A stretch of 64,000 bases of DNA from positions 3,237,433-3,301,432 of the forward strand of contig NC_135120.1 of the NCBI RefSeq assembly GCF_050908995.1, in the 5' to 3' direction. Below the pieces are notes generated by a model. It was not told where the DNA came from. It searched no databases and saw only the letters and a program-made list of their open reading frames with translations. The translations under genes and the position numbers were made by a program. Shown in pieces: positions 46,260 to 57,211 of the stretch (position 1 is the first letter of the stretch; each line of letters opens with the position of its first letter). This stretch comes from Andrena cerasifolii. Taxonomy: Eukaryota; Arthropoda; Insecta; Hymenoptera; Andrenidae.

Positions 46260-48078
46260 TGTAACGTCCCACGATTTTTCGCGCGTTTCCTATTCCCAAT
46301 TCCACTAGTAAACCTCAAAATCACTCCACTAAAGTCTATCAAACTCAACTCCTACCCCATCTCCTCAATCACCGATCACCTTGATGTTGCACCTTAGCGG
46401 TCAACAACACAGGATGATCAATACAAACCTCCACCTCGCTGATGTACCTTAGCGGTCCCCATCACGAGATGATCGTTTCAAAACCCTCTTCGCCTATTCG
46501 TCTTACAAGGCACGAATCATTCCCTCCAAAAACAAATTCAAACAAGTCCCTCATTACAAATCCCTCTTAAATCGAGACCAAGTCTCAACCCCCTCTTTAA
46601 GACTCATGAAGTCCAAGCCACTCTAATAACCCCTTTCCCGTAAAACACCCGAAATCCATTCGATGAGTTGAGTATCTCTTTTCGCAGTCATAAAAACCCC
46701 AGAAACCTAATTGCGACGTATATTTGGCGTACGTGACATAAATACGTCTATTAATAGACGTACCGTTTGTAAAAACCCCGGAAGTCCTACTGCGTCTTAA
46801 ACCGAAATGTGTCAAGGTCTTTACCGCGCGTACCCCACAATACTCCTGTGAAAGTACATAAATATGAGGTCCTGACAGGCCGAGTCCTCTTTTTCTTCGA
46901 CAGAAACCTCTTCGGTAGAAGGCTTTCTTGAAAAGTATATCTTAAAAGTGTTAATATTAAACTCAGTGTTCGACGATCACCGTAAGCCATTTATATTACT
47001 TAATATTATTGTGCATATCACCACCATACCATACTATTCTATTATTTTGTTTATAACTGCTTATCGCAATCTTACTATTCAATTATTTCGTTTATAACTG
47101 CTTATCGCAATCTTACTATTCTATTATTTTGTTTATAACTGCTTATCGCAATCTTATCATATTATTATTATTAACGATCATTATTAAACGACTTATATTG
47201 TATCTCATGTCCATATATATATATTAAATGTTATAACCATATTACAAATATTGTGCCAATGCTAAAAGCCCCTCGCACGATTATAATAACCGATTAACGA
47301 AGTTAATAAATCGCTTTGTTTAACATCTTGCTTCAAGTTGTTTGTGTTCAACCATTAGTTACGAACGTACTAAGATACAAACCAACGAGTCGGCGAAACA
47401 GCTGATCGCGGATCGCGAACTAGAGAACAGTGACAGTGTTTACTAACATTCCCTTGCATAGCTGCACGTATAGATGAATTTCTCAAGAAATATTACGAGG
47501 AAACTTTTTGTGCCTATGCAACGGTAAATCTGATATTACGTAAACCAAAACAAAGTGCTAACGGGTGTTCCCCAAATACGCTCTAGCTTTTAAACTTCCC
47601 TGGTCGACTAGTGTGCTGGATTATAGATTCGCGCCTGGCGTTCCTCCCTGTAAAACGATTAGTGTGCTGGATTATAGATTCGCGCCTGAATTCCTTCAAA
47701 ATCCTCAGTGTGCTGGATTCAAGATTCGCGCCTGACGTTCCTCTCCTTCAAAACCCTCAGTGTGCTGGATTCAAGATTCGCGCCTGACGTTCCTCTCCTT
47801 CCAAACCCTCAGTGTGCTGGATTATAGATTCGCGCCTGAATTCCTTTCAAACCCTCAGTGTGCTGGATTATAGATTCGCGCCTGAATTCCTTTCAAACCC
47901 TCAGTGTGCTGGATTCAAGATTCGCGCCTAAGTTCCTTCCAAACCCTCAGTGTGACGGATTTAATATTCGCGCCTGGTCTTCCCCCAAAAATCTCAGAGT
48001 GCTGGATTTTAGATTCGCGCCTGTCTTTCTCCTTTCCTAATGTCATCGTACCCAAAAGACCTCACCCGGGACGTGACA
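46260..48078. mobile_element. Solo LTR, 1,819 bp, AGGT target duplication
   Basis: The insert begins TGTAACGTCCCACGATTTTT and ends CACCCGGGACGTGACA, giving TG...CA ends, with AGGT on both sides (46256-46259 and 48079-48082). No internal retrotransposon genes are present, so it looks like the recombination remnant of a full LTR element, Gypsy-type by its 4-bp duplication. It contains a 9-unit tandem repeat (47608-48045). It splits the USP coding region, whose codons match up across the duplication. Frames inside it are not genes. Confidence 0.8.
47608..48045. repeat. Nine-unit 46-52-bp tandem repeat within the LTR
   Basis: AGTGTGCTGGATT followed by AGATTCGCGCCTG recurs at about 47608, 47659, 47706, 47758, 47810, 47856, 47902, 47948 and 47995. 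Units differ by short indels in the CTTCAAAACCCT spacer. Confidence 0.9.
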
Positions 48079-48082
48079 AGGT

Positions 48083-48790
48083 ATTGCTTTGATGTAGAAA
48101 TTTTCCACTTTCGTTGTTGTTCCACTACTGTCGTGATCGAACAAATGTAATTTTGCAATAAGAATTTGTTTGGAAGCAGTTATATCGATTTTCTTCATTG
48201 TGTCTGATTTTGAATTATCACAATTAAGGCAAGAATCTTTCAGATTTTTCCATCCTGTGAAATTGTATTTTATTATATTTTGAAATTCAAATGATTTTCT
48301 TTTTAACATCTTGGGCAGTGCAAGATGAACCACACAATTTGTACTGATAGTATTACTTATGTAATTACACTCTAAACATCTTAATACCGTTGTAATTTCA
48401 TGTTGTACTGCATTCTCTATAAGAATCTCATGATCACAAAAAGAGGTAATAAACTCTGCATCATGTAGCTGATTGTTAGCGTATTTTTCTCCTGCGAATT
48501 GCCGTAATGATATTATGTTTGGATTTTGATCCGATATATATTGGTCCATAAAGACTTTTATAATATGATCAGCTTTTTCAGTCGAAAATAAGTTTTCTCT
48601 TATGGATGGACAATATAACATGCATTGGATTGTGGCATTCGCATAACAAGACACACCATCAGAATTCGGGAGACCTCTTACGTAGTATTGAATGGTATCC
48701 ACGATGTGATCATTAGTATTCTGACATTCGGATACATTATAATTAGGTACTGCCCAAACAGCACCACGAATATTGAGAACGCGGTTTTTT
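48083..48790 (-). pseudogene. USP domain, N-terminal part with Cys box
   Basis: Upstream codons read LNIRGAVWAVPNYN and then YYVRGLPNSDGVSCYANA. This matches the USP Cys box (GLxNxGxTCYxN), with the nucleophile Cys at residue 19 of the frame starting at 48702. Two C-x2-C knuckles (CLEC and CLNC) follow, as in the USP zinc-finger region. The codons continue in frame from the end of the helicase region, suggesting a helicase-USP fusion. At 48083 the LTR interrupts it. Confidence 0.85.
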
Positions 48791-48799
48791 TAAATTCAA

Positions 48800-50275
48800 A
48801 TAGTCATAAGATGAGGTCTATATTTTTTTTTCGCAATCTATTGTACTCTATTGTAGCCGATTCTTGTGCCTTTACAGAAGATGGATCATAATTGATAAGA
48901 TGCAGTCATTGTAATGTGGTCACCCGAGAAAGAGCAACGTAAGTTTGTCCGCAAGTAAATATTGAATTACCTGCTTCTATGACAGCATTCTGCAAGCTTA
49001 GTCCTTGACTTTTGTGGATAGTTATACCATAGCTGAGACAAATCGGAAATTGTTTTCTAATAACGTACGCTCTATCCATTACTTCAAATTTAACACTTAC
49101 ACGTTCTATCATATGTTCTTGCCCCGTGGGTAATATAATTTTCAAATTTTCAACGTCATTATCAACACCTCGTGTAACTGAAACAAGTTTAGCAATGGTA
49201 CCGTTGACAAGACCTAGCGTAACATCAATATTTCTTCTAATCATGATTTGCACTCCTGTTTTAACAATTACGACTCTTGCAAGTCCCGCCGTTCGGGAGC
49301 TATCATCGTCATTATTGTTTAGTACCTTTGACACCTTTTTTTCAAGTACGGTGCACAATTCGTTGTATCATGAGCAATCAAATGGATTTCTTCGGATGGA
49401 AATCGACTGAGCATTTCAGCGTTCAAAACATCACACTGTAGACATGTGGGAAGTAAACACACCGTATTAGATCCCACATTAAGCATGTAAACACTTAATT
49501 CCTTTAATCGGTCATTACAATTTGTCGCTTTGAAATTTAATTTCCTCGATTCTAAAAGCTTTCTATCCGAAACGGTCTCTACTCCGGTGCGAATTCTGGA
49601 CAGGATATTTCTGTAAATATTATCACCCTGCTGTCGCATGTTTATTGTCAATTCGTCATAGCTAAACAAGGCAGACCATAAATTATAAGAACCTAATCCT
49701 CCAACACTTTTTCTCCATACTCTTATTGGATAATTGTATAAAAGCAGGTTCTTCGTGAACAGGAGGAAGTTGTAGTATGTCACCAAATAGCAACATAGGC
49801 TTTTTTCCGAACCAAGCATCATCGGAATCTGTAGTATCAAATATTTCTGTAAGTCGCAAAGGTATGTACAGGAAAGTTACGTTAGAAACCATCGAGATTT
49901 CATCGATGATTATTAAAGCAACATTTTTTAGCTGATCTCGTACAATTTGAAGGGCTGCATCGCTAAGTTGCCTATACTGGGCTGTATGCCCATGTTCTAC
50001 AGGTAATTGAAATATTTGGTGTATGGTAAGAACTTCGATATTAAAAGCTGCGATTCCAGTAGGAGCAGTTACTGCTGAGTCTTTTCCGATAATCTGCTTA
50101 ATCCAATGTCTGATAGTTTTGATTAAAAAACTTTTCCCAGTGCCATCTTCTCCATTCACATAAAGCCTGAGAATGTTATCCTTAGATGTCAAGGACTTAG
50201 TAACTGTATCAAATATCCGCTTCTGATCATGGTTCAATTCCGAAATCATTTCTTGAAGATCACCACAGTCAAAGG
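48800..50275 (-). pseudogene. Helitron PIF1-type helicase domain
   Basis: The start reads PFDCGDLQEMISELNHDQKR, followed by the Walker A box VNGEDGTGKSFLIK, PTGIAAFNI, the Walker B IIIDEISMVS and LLFGDILQLPPV (50249-49700). A frameshift near 49700 leads to 49840-49319 and then to 49358-48906. There LGLVNGTIAKL, YGITIHKSQGLSLQNAVIE and YVALSRVTTLQ are the later motifs (V/VI). A TGA then replaces a codon before LHLINYDPSS and YNRLRKK, the typical Helitron helicase end. In intact elements it unwinds DNA during rolling-circle transposition. Confidence 0.9.
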
Positions 50276-50890
50276 GTATAGCCGGTTAAGATGGTCAAAT
50301 TTGCCCTTGAACCGAATTCGACTCACGATGAATCATTCGAAAGCTTATTAAATAAGAAACATTTGTGGCAATTTTCAACTTCGTATCTCCACCCGGAGGG
50401 TAGTAAAGGGCAAAAATAGAAAATTAGGTTTTTGCCGAATTTCTCCTATACTAGGGGATGAAAAATTTTGAAAAAAATCAGAGTCATTTCTGTTATCGGG
50501 TTACATATTAGAGAATTGTTTCAGATTTTTAAATTGAAAAACCAAGCTGTGAAAAATAAAAAACGCCAAAAAATGCTGAAAAATGCCGATTGTGTATCTA
50601 TATATTTACTATAAGTACGTATCATTGTTACTATTGTCCTAAATTTTTTCAGATTTTTCAATTTGGTGCGCCGCAGTTAAAAAAAATTAAAAACCGATTT
50701 TATCGTCGTTTTTTCCGTATCAGAGTAACTTATACGTCGAATTGCTTCATGAAATAAGTGTTTTATGCGATCTTCAATGTTTATACGTACAGCAAAACAT
50801 CATAGGAATTAAAGAAACTGGAAGAAACGAAGCATTTGAAACTATGTTATGCGCCTCACATTGTAAAGTATCTACCGTATTTTCCAACGG

Positions 50891-50916
50891 CGTCGGTGGT
50901 GCAGCGGCAGAGTGTC
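50891..50916 (+). other. tRNA-like module in the arm (5' part)
   Basis: GGTGGTGCAGCGGCAGAGTG resembles a Pol III box A (TRGCNNAGYNGG). It continues after LINE A at 53312 (AGCGGCAGAGTGTCGAGTTG ... GTAGGTTCGAGCTTCC), which supplies a box B-like GGTTCGA. Together it looks like a tRNA-derived sequence cut by the LINE. I do not call it a working tRNA gene: I see no cloverleaf. Confidence 0.45.
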
Positions 50917-53311
50917 CTTGGGAGCGCATTTCCAGAGGGTCCACACGCAGAACGACGACATGGGCAAGCCACAGTTAAGCAACATAGTTAAGGCTAGAGT
51001 AGAGGCTTTAGTGGAGGAAATGAATACAGACAGAGCAAATGATACAAAGGTATGCGTATTTTCGCCTAGCAACAGAGCAGACAACCCCTCACAAACAGAC
51101 AACCCCGGAAACTATTTCACAAATTTTATAGAAATGACTCATATTTTCAAAAACCTAAATAATAAAAAATCATCTAGCTTCGACGGAATCCCCAACATAA
51201 TATTAAAAAAATTACCACCAATGTACATATATTACTACACAATTATCTTCAACAACTGCCTAAATAACACATACTTCCCAAATGCCTGGAGAACAGCCAA
51301 ACTGATCCCAATTAAAAAAAAGGCAAAGAGGGAAGTACTCCCCTAAATTACAGACCAATTAGTCTCCTGCCAAATATTAGTAAGATTTTTGAGTCCATAG
51401 TTAATAACTCAATTACACATTTCTGCAAAGAGAACGACATAATACCAAACACCCAATTTGGATTCCAGTTCAAACAATCCACAATCCACGCGTTAACTAA
51501 ATTTACATCCGATATATGCTGGGCGAGAAACGCGGGTGACTGCGTGGGCGCCTGCTTTGTGGACCTCGAAAAGGCGTTCGACACGGTATGGCTTGATGGT
51601 CTGATTTTTATTTTGAGCAACAAAGGCTTCCCAAGTCAACTAACAAAGTTATTGTGGAAAATGCTCCACGACAAAAAATTTGTAGTCGTTGATGGGGACG
51701 AGAGATCAACAATTAGCTTCAACATAAGAAATGGACTCCAACAAGGAACAGTAAACTCCCCCATCCTATTCAATATTTACACTAGTAATCTGTTGCATAT
51801 ATACGGTCTGAACAGTGACAAGAATAAATTTGCCATAGCCTTCGCAGATGATCTCCTCATCTATATAAGAGACAACAAACCATCAGAAATAAATAGAGCA
51901 TTACAAGATATATTTGACAAATTACAAGATTTCTTTCACACATGGAAATTAAAAATAAATACAAACAAATGCGAGACAATCCTGTTCAGGCCGTACATAT
52001 CAAAGATTTCAAACGCAAATGCTGACGTTCGAAGACACTCTAAAAAATTCGCATTACACGAGGTTAATGACATTCAAAAAACAATTCCGCATAAAACAGT
52101 AGTACGATATTTAGGAATCTTCCTGGACTTTAGACTAAACCACAACACTCACATTATAACGCAAATAGAAAAAGCCGAAAAAGCATTCTTAGCACATAAG
52201 AGACTTTTTTACTCAAAAGACCTACATAAAGATGTAAAGGTATTATGCTACAAAGCTCTAATCAGGCCCATACTGTCCTATGGCTGTCAAATATGGTTCA
52301 ATACTTGCGCGGGAACTATGGAGAAAATGAGACTTTTCGAGAGAAAGTGCTTGAGAGCGTGCTTGAGCAGATACAGATCGCCGGAGAGCGGCTTTACAAA
52401 AAGAATAAATAACTACAAAATATACGAAGAAGCAAAACTTCTGCGGATTGACCTGTTTCTGCTCAAGCTTATTAGGGACCATTGGGCAGGGGCCCGCCAC
52501 GTGACCGAGAATCCCAACATCGCGCATGTATTATACCCAAACCCAATTTATTACGAAAAAGCAAGACTATCTGGCTATACCCCGCCAGAATCGTTTATAT
52601 ACTTTGATTCCAAGGGATACATACAAACGGAAAATAATCTACCTCTGATATACCATATAAATAGGAAAAACTATAACAAAAAATTAGATTATAAGGTAGA
52701 TTTAATATCAGAAGAAAAAAATCTCAGATTTATGTACAAATTATCAGACATAGACATAAGCGACAAACACAGGAATAATTCCGAGAGATACTGGTGGCTA
52801 TGACAAACTCCTAAGCGCAAAGTTATATAGTAAGATAAAATAAGACTTATAGCAATCTAGAACTAAGTCTAACATATAAGCCTGACTAACAGGTCATTGC
52901 TCAAATTAGGAAAATTAAGAAATGTCTCTCAGACACATCTATACATATCGCTCAATTTAATCTAATCATATATTTTCTATTCTCCCTTACCCCCCCCTAA
53001 TATTAAGGATTTAGTATAGAACTGCCGCCTCTATACCGTTTATAGTACAACACACAAGCGCTTTACAAACTGCTGTGAATAAGACACCAAAAAGGCAATA
53101 AGTGCTACTCGTCTAGAATAAGAGAACAAAGACTAAGCGTACTCTATGGTTTAGAGTCTATAGTTTACATACTGTATATAACAATATACACACACACATA
53201 GTTCCTATTTATACGTTTAAGGATATTCTTGTTATATTGTTCACGTTATGTATGAAGCATATAAAATTGTTGGCAAAAATAAACGTATTTAAAAAAAAAA
53301 AAAAAAAAAAA
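50917..53311 (+). mobile_element. LINE A, 5'-truncated, poly(A) tail, 14-bp target duplication
   Basis: The insert is bracketed by AGCGGCAGAGTGTC (50903-50916 and 53312-53325) and ends in about 20 A. It holds the RT part of a Jockey/R1-superfamily LINE and a ~480-bp 3' untranslated region. The endonuclease is cut off by the 5' truncation. The clean duplication, long A tail and a single frameshift show a recent insertion. Confidence 0.9.
50970..52803 (+). pseudogene. LINE A reverse transcriptase, one frameshift
   Basis: KSSSFDGIPN and FPNAWRTAKLIPIKKKAK are readable up to 51346, then a one-base slip in the A-run near 51316-51324 shifts the frame. The next frame continues NYRPISLLPNISKIFES, CVGACFVDLEKAFDTVW, GLQQGTVNSPILFN and the catalytic AFADDLLIYI (residues 99-108 of the frame at 51544). 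The C-terminal part follows (YLGIFLDFRLNHN, LIRPILSYGCQIW, LFERKCLRACLSRYR). Apart from the slip the RT looks complete from the fingers to the C-terminus. No RNase H domain is seen. Confidence 0.9.
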
Positions 53312-53689
53312 AGCGGCAGAGTGTCGAGTTGCTATATCGCTGCGAACTTTTTAAACGTAGGTTCGAGCTTCCAAGTCCCCTTAGGCTGTTTTTATTTTTT
53401 CGTTAATTACATATATTTCCTAACTTTACGACGCAACGATCAATATTTATTTTCAAATGCTTTAAGAATATTTGAAAAACATATTAACCTGAAATATACG
53501 TAAATATGAGTTTGGACTGCTTGTTATGCCGCCGTTTATCCTGTCAATTACGGCATTGTTTAACAATTCCTACATTATATTAATATGTGAAATTGGTTTT
53601 CAAATCTCTTACCTTTAACAATTATGGATGGTTGGCAACAAAAATCGTGTCTGATGTATTCAATCGTCATCGCTGTCTTCATTAATTAC

Positions 53690-54046
53690 TGGTAACACTT
53701 GTGCACTGGTGAATATTTTACTAAGAATTTCTGCAGGTCTTACAATTTTTTAAAGGTACCAAGCATGCGATAAGTAATAAAGTATTGCAGCTATGTGTGA
53801 ACAGCACCCGACGGTGCGGTTACCATTTGCATAATCAATATAACATCTGTAGGTTTTGCTGTTAATATGTCGTGATCTTACTTCGAATTTAATAATATTC
53901 TTTCTCTCTTTAACACAACGAAGATTAATATTATTCTCTTCATCCATCAATTCTGCTAAATATGAGAATGCTTGAGACAATTGATAGGAGACAGTAAACA
54001 GAATTTTTAGATCTTTCTCTGTCATTTCCGGAAACTCCATACTCAT
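53690..54046 (-). pseudogene. SWIM zinc-finger protein C-terminal fragment
   Basis: The frame starts MSMEFPEMTEKDLKILFTVS and ends CYIDYANGNRTVGCCSHIAA plus ILYYLSHAWYL, a SWIM-type C...C-x-H motif seen in proteins of insect DNA transposons. A frame change leads to PAEILSKIFTSAQVLPVINE DSDDD and a stop near 53661. It lies at the centre of the 50270-56740 palindrome and starts within the arm. Only the C-terminal part of the family is present. Confidence 0.55.
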
Positions 54047-54794
54047 ATTTACGTATATTTCAGGTTAATATGTTTTTCAAATATTCTTAAAACATTTGAA
54101 AATAAATATTGATCGTTGTGTCGTAAAGTTAGGAAATATATGCAATTAACGAAAAAAAAAACTTAGCCTAAGGAACTTGGAAGTTCGAGGCTCAAACCTA
54201 CGTTTAAAAAGTTAGCAGCGGTATAGCAGCTCGACACTTTTTTTTATAAAGATGTTTATTGCAAGGTTTTGTACATTCTGTATTAAATAACAGGCTTTAA
54301 AAACATTAAAAAAAAATAGCTACACATTTTCTTTTTTATAAAAAATATAAACTAATTATTCCACGTAGTGGAAACTCTTAACTATACCCTAGCGGTCGTA
54401 ATTCTTTGGTACTGTCAGTTATTGGAGATTATAATTCCGAACAGAATTGCACTTTAGCGACCACAAAAGATTGTGGGGACTTACAAAAAGGGGAAAAAAC
54501 ATCTACACCAGAAGAAAGGTAAAAAACCCCTTACCCACTCTTACGCCTACCAACTATAAATAAAACTATTCTAAACTTAAAGATAAACTTAGAAGCTAGT
54601 ATTTACAGAAGAGCGCACGGACAAGTCGATAGTCGAATGCGCCCGTATTATCGGCAGCTAGCTAAATTCCTTCTGTTGAGCAGAAATGCGCGGCGGATGG
54701 CTAGTTCCTCTAAATGAACACTGGTGTTCGAAAGCCATCAGAACTTTACGAAGTTTAAACGCCGGAAGTCGTAAGCGTCTGTCTTAGGGATAGC

Positions 54795-55187
54795 ACTGCC
54801 AGCGGCAGTGGCCGCGATGGTAACACCGGTTCTCGTTCGATCATCGAAGTTAAGCATCGTGGGGCGCGTATCGGGGAAGGATGGGTGACCGTTTTTCTCC
54901 TGGTGCGTTGCTTGCTGCTGGCAACCTTACGGGTAGGTTTCCCCGGTTGCGAACGTTTATAATTCGTGACCGTTATGGCCTACCCAATAGCAAAAATTCC
55001 TTACGGTGATCCCAACGAGTTAAGACGTGGTCTTTCAGACCTCTCTCTGCTTTCCGTCCACCCTGTGGCCTGCACGGTGGTTTCCTAGGGAGGAAAAATG
55101 CTCACTCCATCTTGCCTGGTTTATATGCTGCTATAGAGGAGACTCTGAGGTGCGGCGCATCAGTTGGACCTTTCTAAACCGACACTA
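54795..55187 (+). mobile_element. 5S-rRNA-derived SINE, 17-bp target duplication
   Basis: The head (54803-54925) is a 5S-like sequence: ACACCGGTTCTCG, GAAGTTAAGCATCG (box A region), GGGGCGCG and GGATGGGTGACC (box C). An unrelated ~270-bp body follows and ends GACACTA. TCTGTCTTAGGGATAGC flanks both sides (54778-54794 and 55188-55204). 5S-headed SINEs are known as the SINE3 type. A second, split copy of the family lies at 28808-29700. It landed at the end of LINE B's coding region. Confidence 0.85.
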
Positions 55188-55204
55188 TCTGTCTTAGGGA
55201 TAGC

Positions 55205-56092
55205 CATAGAATATTTGAATTTGTCTCTGTTGTTATTAAAGTCAGCGGGCGAGAAAGCAATACGGTTGTTTGCCTTATTTCGGCGCCAGTGAAAGATAAT
55301 TGGGATATTATCGGCGTTCTGGATTAATCCTCGGTCATCGCAATAGGGAAATGCTTGCGGAGTTAAGTAGCCAGTGGTGAGTTGGTTGACTGATGTCGAA
55401 ATATCTTGGGTGGCGAGAGCCTGTATGATGGGGTTGTCTATTGAAGGTAAATTACTAAAGTAGTCTCTGGTAAGATTGATCATAAAAGTGTCAATTCGCG
55501 GGATGTCGCCAGTGTCGTATAGGGTTTGATTTTTAACATAGTGTTGCCAATCAAAGTCGGGAGTACGGTAGAGACGGCATGCCCTTAGACATTTGCGTTC
55601 CAGAGCCCTTATTCGTTCCATAGTGGTGTGGTTGCAGTTCCAGAGGATTGGGGCTGCATAGGTGATTATTGGACGGACTAAAAGCATATATAAAATCAGC
55701 TTGGCCTTTCTGGACAGGTGCTTATTGTAGAATATCCTACTGTTTGCAAGGAAGGCTCGATTGGCTTTAACCATTTGTAAGTCGAGGTGTTTATTGCCCC
55801 GGAGCAGATAATCGAGCTGTACCCCGAGATACTTAACTACTTTCTGGTGTGGGATCAGCTCCTTATTATCGGTACCTGGGATAGTGGCCGATATTTGGAA
55901 CCGAGTGCTACCCGCTTTTGTCTTGGACGTTAAGCTATTTACGGGCTTTTTAAACAGAATAGATTCGCATTTTTGTGGGTTAAGTCGCAGATTCCAGGCC
56001 ATATAGTATCTGTTGATGTTATCTACTGCCGTGTCCAGATCGTTTTGAACCGCGGCTACCCGGTTTCCAGTGACGTAGACCGCCACATCATA
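55205..56092 (-). pseudogene. LINE B reverse-transcriptase C-terminal region
   Basis: Codons read WNLRLNPQKCESILFKK, VVKYLGVQLDYLLRGN, KAKLILYMLLVRPIITYAAP, RKCLRACRLYR and ATQDISTSVNQLTTGYLTPQ. The frame is open from the arm at 56242 through the LINE; the first ~50 residues come from the palindrome arm, not from the LINE. It stops in the SINE after YSMAIPKTD. The RT catalytic aspartates are missing. Confidence 0.85.
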
Positions 56093-56713
56093 GCAGCCGT
56101 TGAAAAATACGGTAGATACTTTACAATGCAAGGCGCATAACAGTTTTAAATGATTCGTTTTTTCAGTTTCTTTAATTCCTATGATGTTTTGCTGTACGTA
56201 TAAACATTGGAGATCGCATAAAACACTTATTTCATGAAGCAATTCGACGTATAATTTACTCTGACATGGAAAAAGCGACGAAAAAATCGGTTTTTAATTT
56301 TTTTAACTGTGGTGCACCAAATTGAAAAATCTGAAAAAAATTCAGGACAATAGTAACAATGATACGTACTTACAGTAAAAATATAATTATAGTGCCAAGA
56401 CTGCTTCGATACACAATCGGCATTTTTCAGCATTTTTTGGCGTTTTTTATTTTTCACAGCTTGGTTTTTCAATTTAAAAATCTGAAACAATTCTCTAATA
56501 TGTGCCCCGATAACAGAAATGCCTCCGATTTTTTAAAAAAATTTCATCCCCTAGTATTGGAGAAATTCGGCAAAAACCTGATTTCCTATTTTTGCCCTTT
56601 ACTACCCTCCGGGTGGAGATACGAAGTTGAAAATTGCCACAAATGTTTCTTTTTTAATAAGTTTTCGAATGATTCATCGTGAGTCGAATTCGGTTCAAGG
56701 GCACATTTGACCA

Positions 56714-57211
56714 TCATAACCGGCTATACCCTTTGTTTCCCGCGGCTTTAAAATCTTTCATGGCACCAACAGTTTCAACGGAAACATACTCTAATGGGTG
56801 ATCGCCTTGATCATTTTTTTCTTGCTCTACAATATTCAACACGTTCTTTTCAATTTCTTCCTTTATATGATCACGCGCTTCTTGAATATCCGCTATTCGT
56901 TCGTGATACTGAACTGCTTCTGTCAATTGTGATTGTAGCGACAGAAAAGCTTCCGCATATGTGTTAAATCCATTTTTCAATTCGTCGATGTTTCTCCAAG
57001 GTTGGAATAATAATAATAATGAGAAATAATAATTCTCAGGTTGGATTTGAGCATTGCACTTATAATGATTGATAAGATACCCTCTTTGCCTTTTTTCAAA
57101 AACAAAGATGCACGGATTTCATAATATTCAGTTTTTTTCAGACAGTCTAATTTTAGTAACGTCATACCACATAGCAAAATCGTACAGATGCATAGATTCT
57201 AATTCCTTAGG
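56714..57211 (-). pseudogene. Helitron segment between Rep and helicase
   Basis: Codons after the deletion point read KELESMHLYDFAMWYDV, then (across frame changes) GYLINHYKCNAQIQPENYYF, PWRNIDELKNGFNTYAEAF and FLSLQSQLTEAVQYHERIAD. These are typical of the stretch that follows the Rep domain in Helitron proteins and leads into the helicase. It ends MKDFKAAGN, where the palindromic element interrupts it. Confidence 0.7.

Larger units (their letters stand above)
54240..56092 (-). mobile_element. LINE B, 5'-truncated, inserted beside the same tRNA-like site
   Basis: On the minus strand it starts at VAVYVTGNRVAAV (just after the first catalytic Asp) and ends in an A-run at 54246-54240, directly next to GTGTCGAGCTGC of the arm. 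The 5S-derived SINE (54795-55187) is inserted in it. A short target duplication is not clear; about 20 bases of the arm appear lost. Related to LINE C (28847) and more distantly to LINE A. Confidence 0.8.
50270..56740. mobile_element. Palindromic element with ~840-bp arms, carrying a SWIM-domain ORF and two LINEs
   Basis: CAAAGGGTATAGCCGGTTA at 50271 returns inverted at 56735. The arms continue (TACGAAGTTGAAAATTGCCA, TGCATGAAATAAGTG-type blocks) to 50916 and 56093. Beyond the LINEs they resume at 53312-53510 and 54046-54239. Without the LINEs the element would be about 2.2 kb with a ~535-bp centre encoding a SWIM protein end. It splits the Helitron coding region before the helicase. I see no clear target duplication. 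Confidence 0.75.

Noticed and set aside
46597..46990. Minus-strand ORFs between the two USP halves
   Set aside because: They lie within the solo LTR and match no protein family.
47608..48045. A CRISPR array
   Set aside because: Units are adjacent and degenerate with no unique spacers; the sequence is eukaryotic and the array lies in an LTR.
50891..50930. A tRNA gene
   Set aside because: Box A-like and box B-like motifs are present once the LINE is ignored, but I found no pairing acceptor stem or anticodon arm, so only a tRNA-like module is claimed.
54803..54925. A functional 5S rRNA gene
   Set aside because: The sequence departs from 5S at both ends and in the middle, is joined to an unrelated body and is bracketed by a target duplication, so it is a SINE head.
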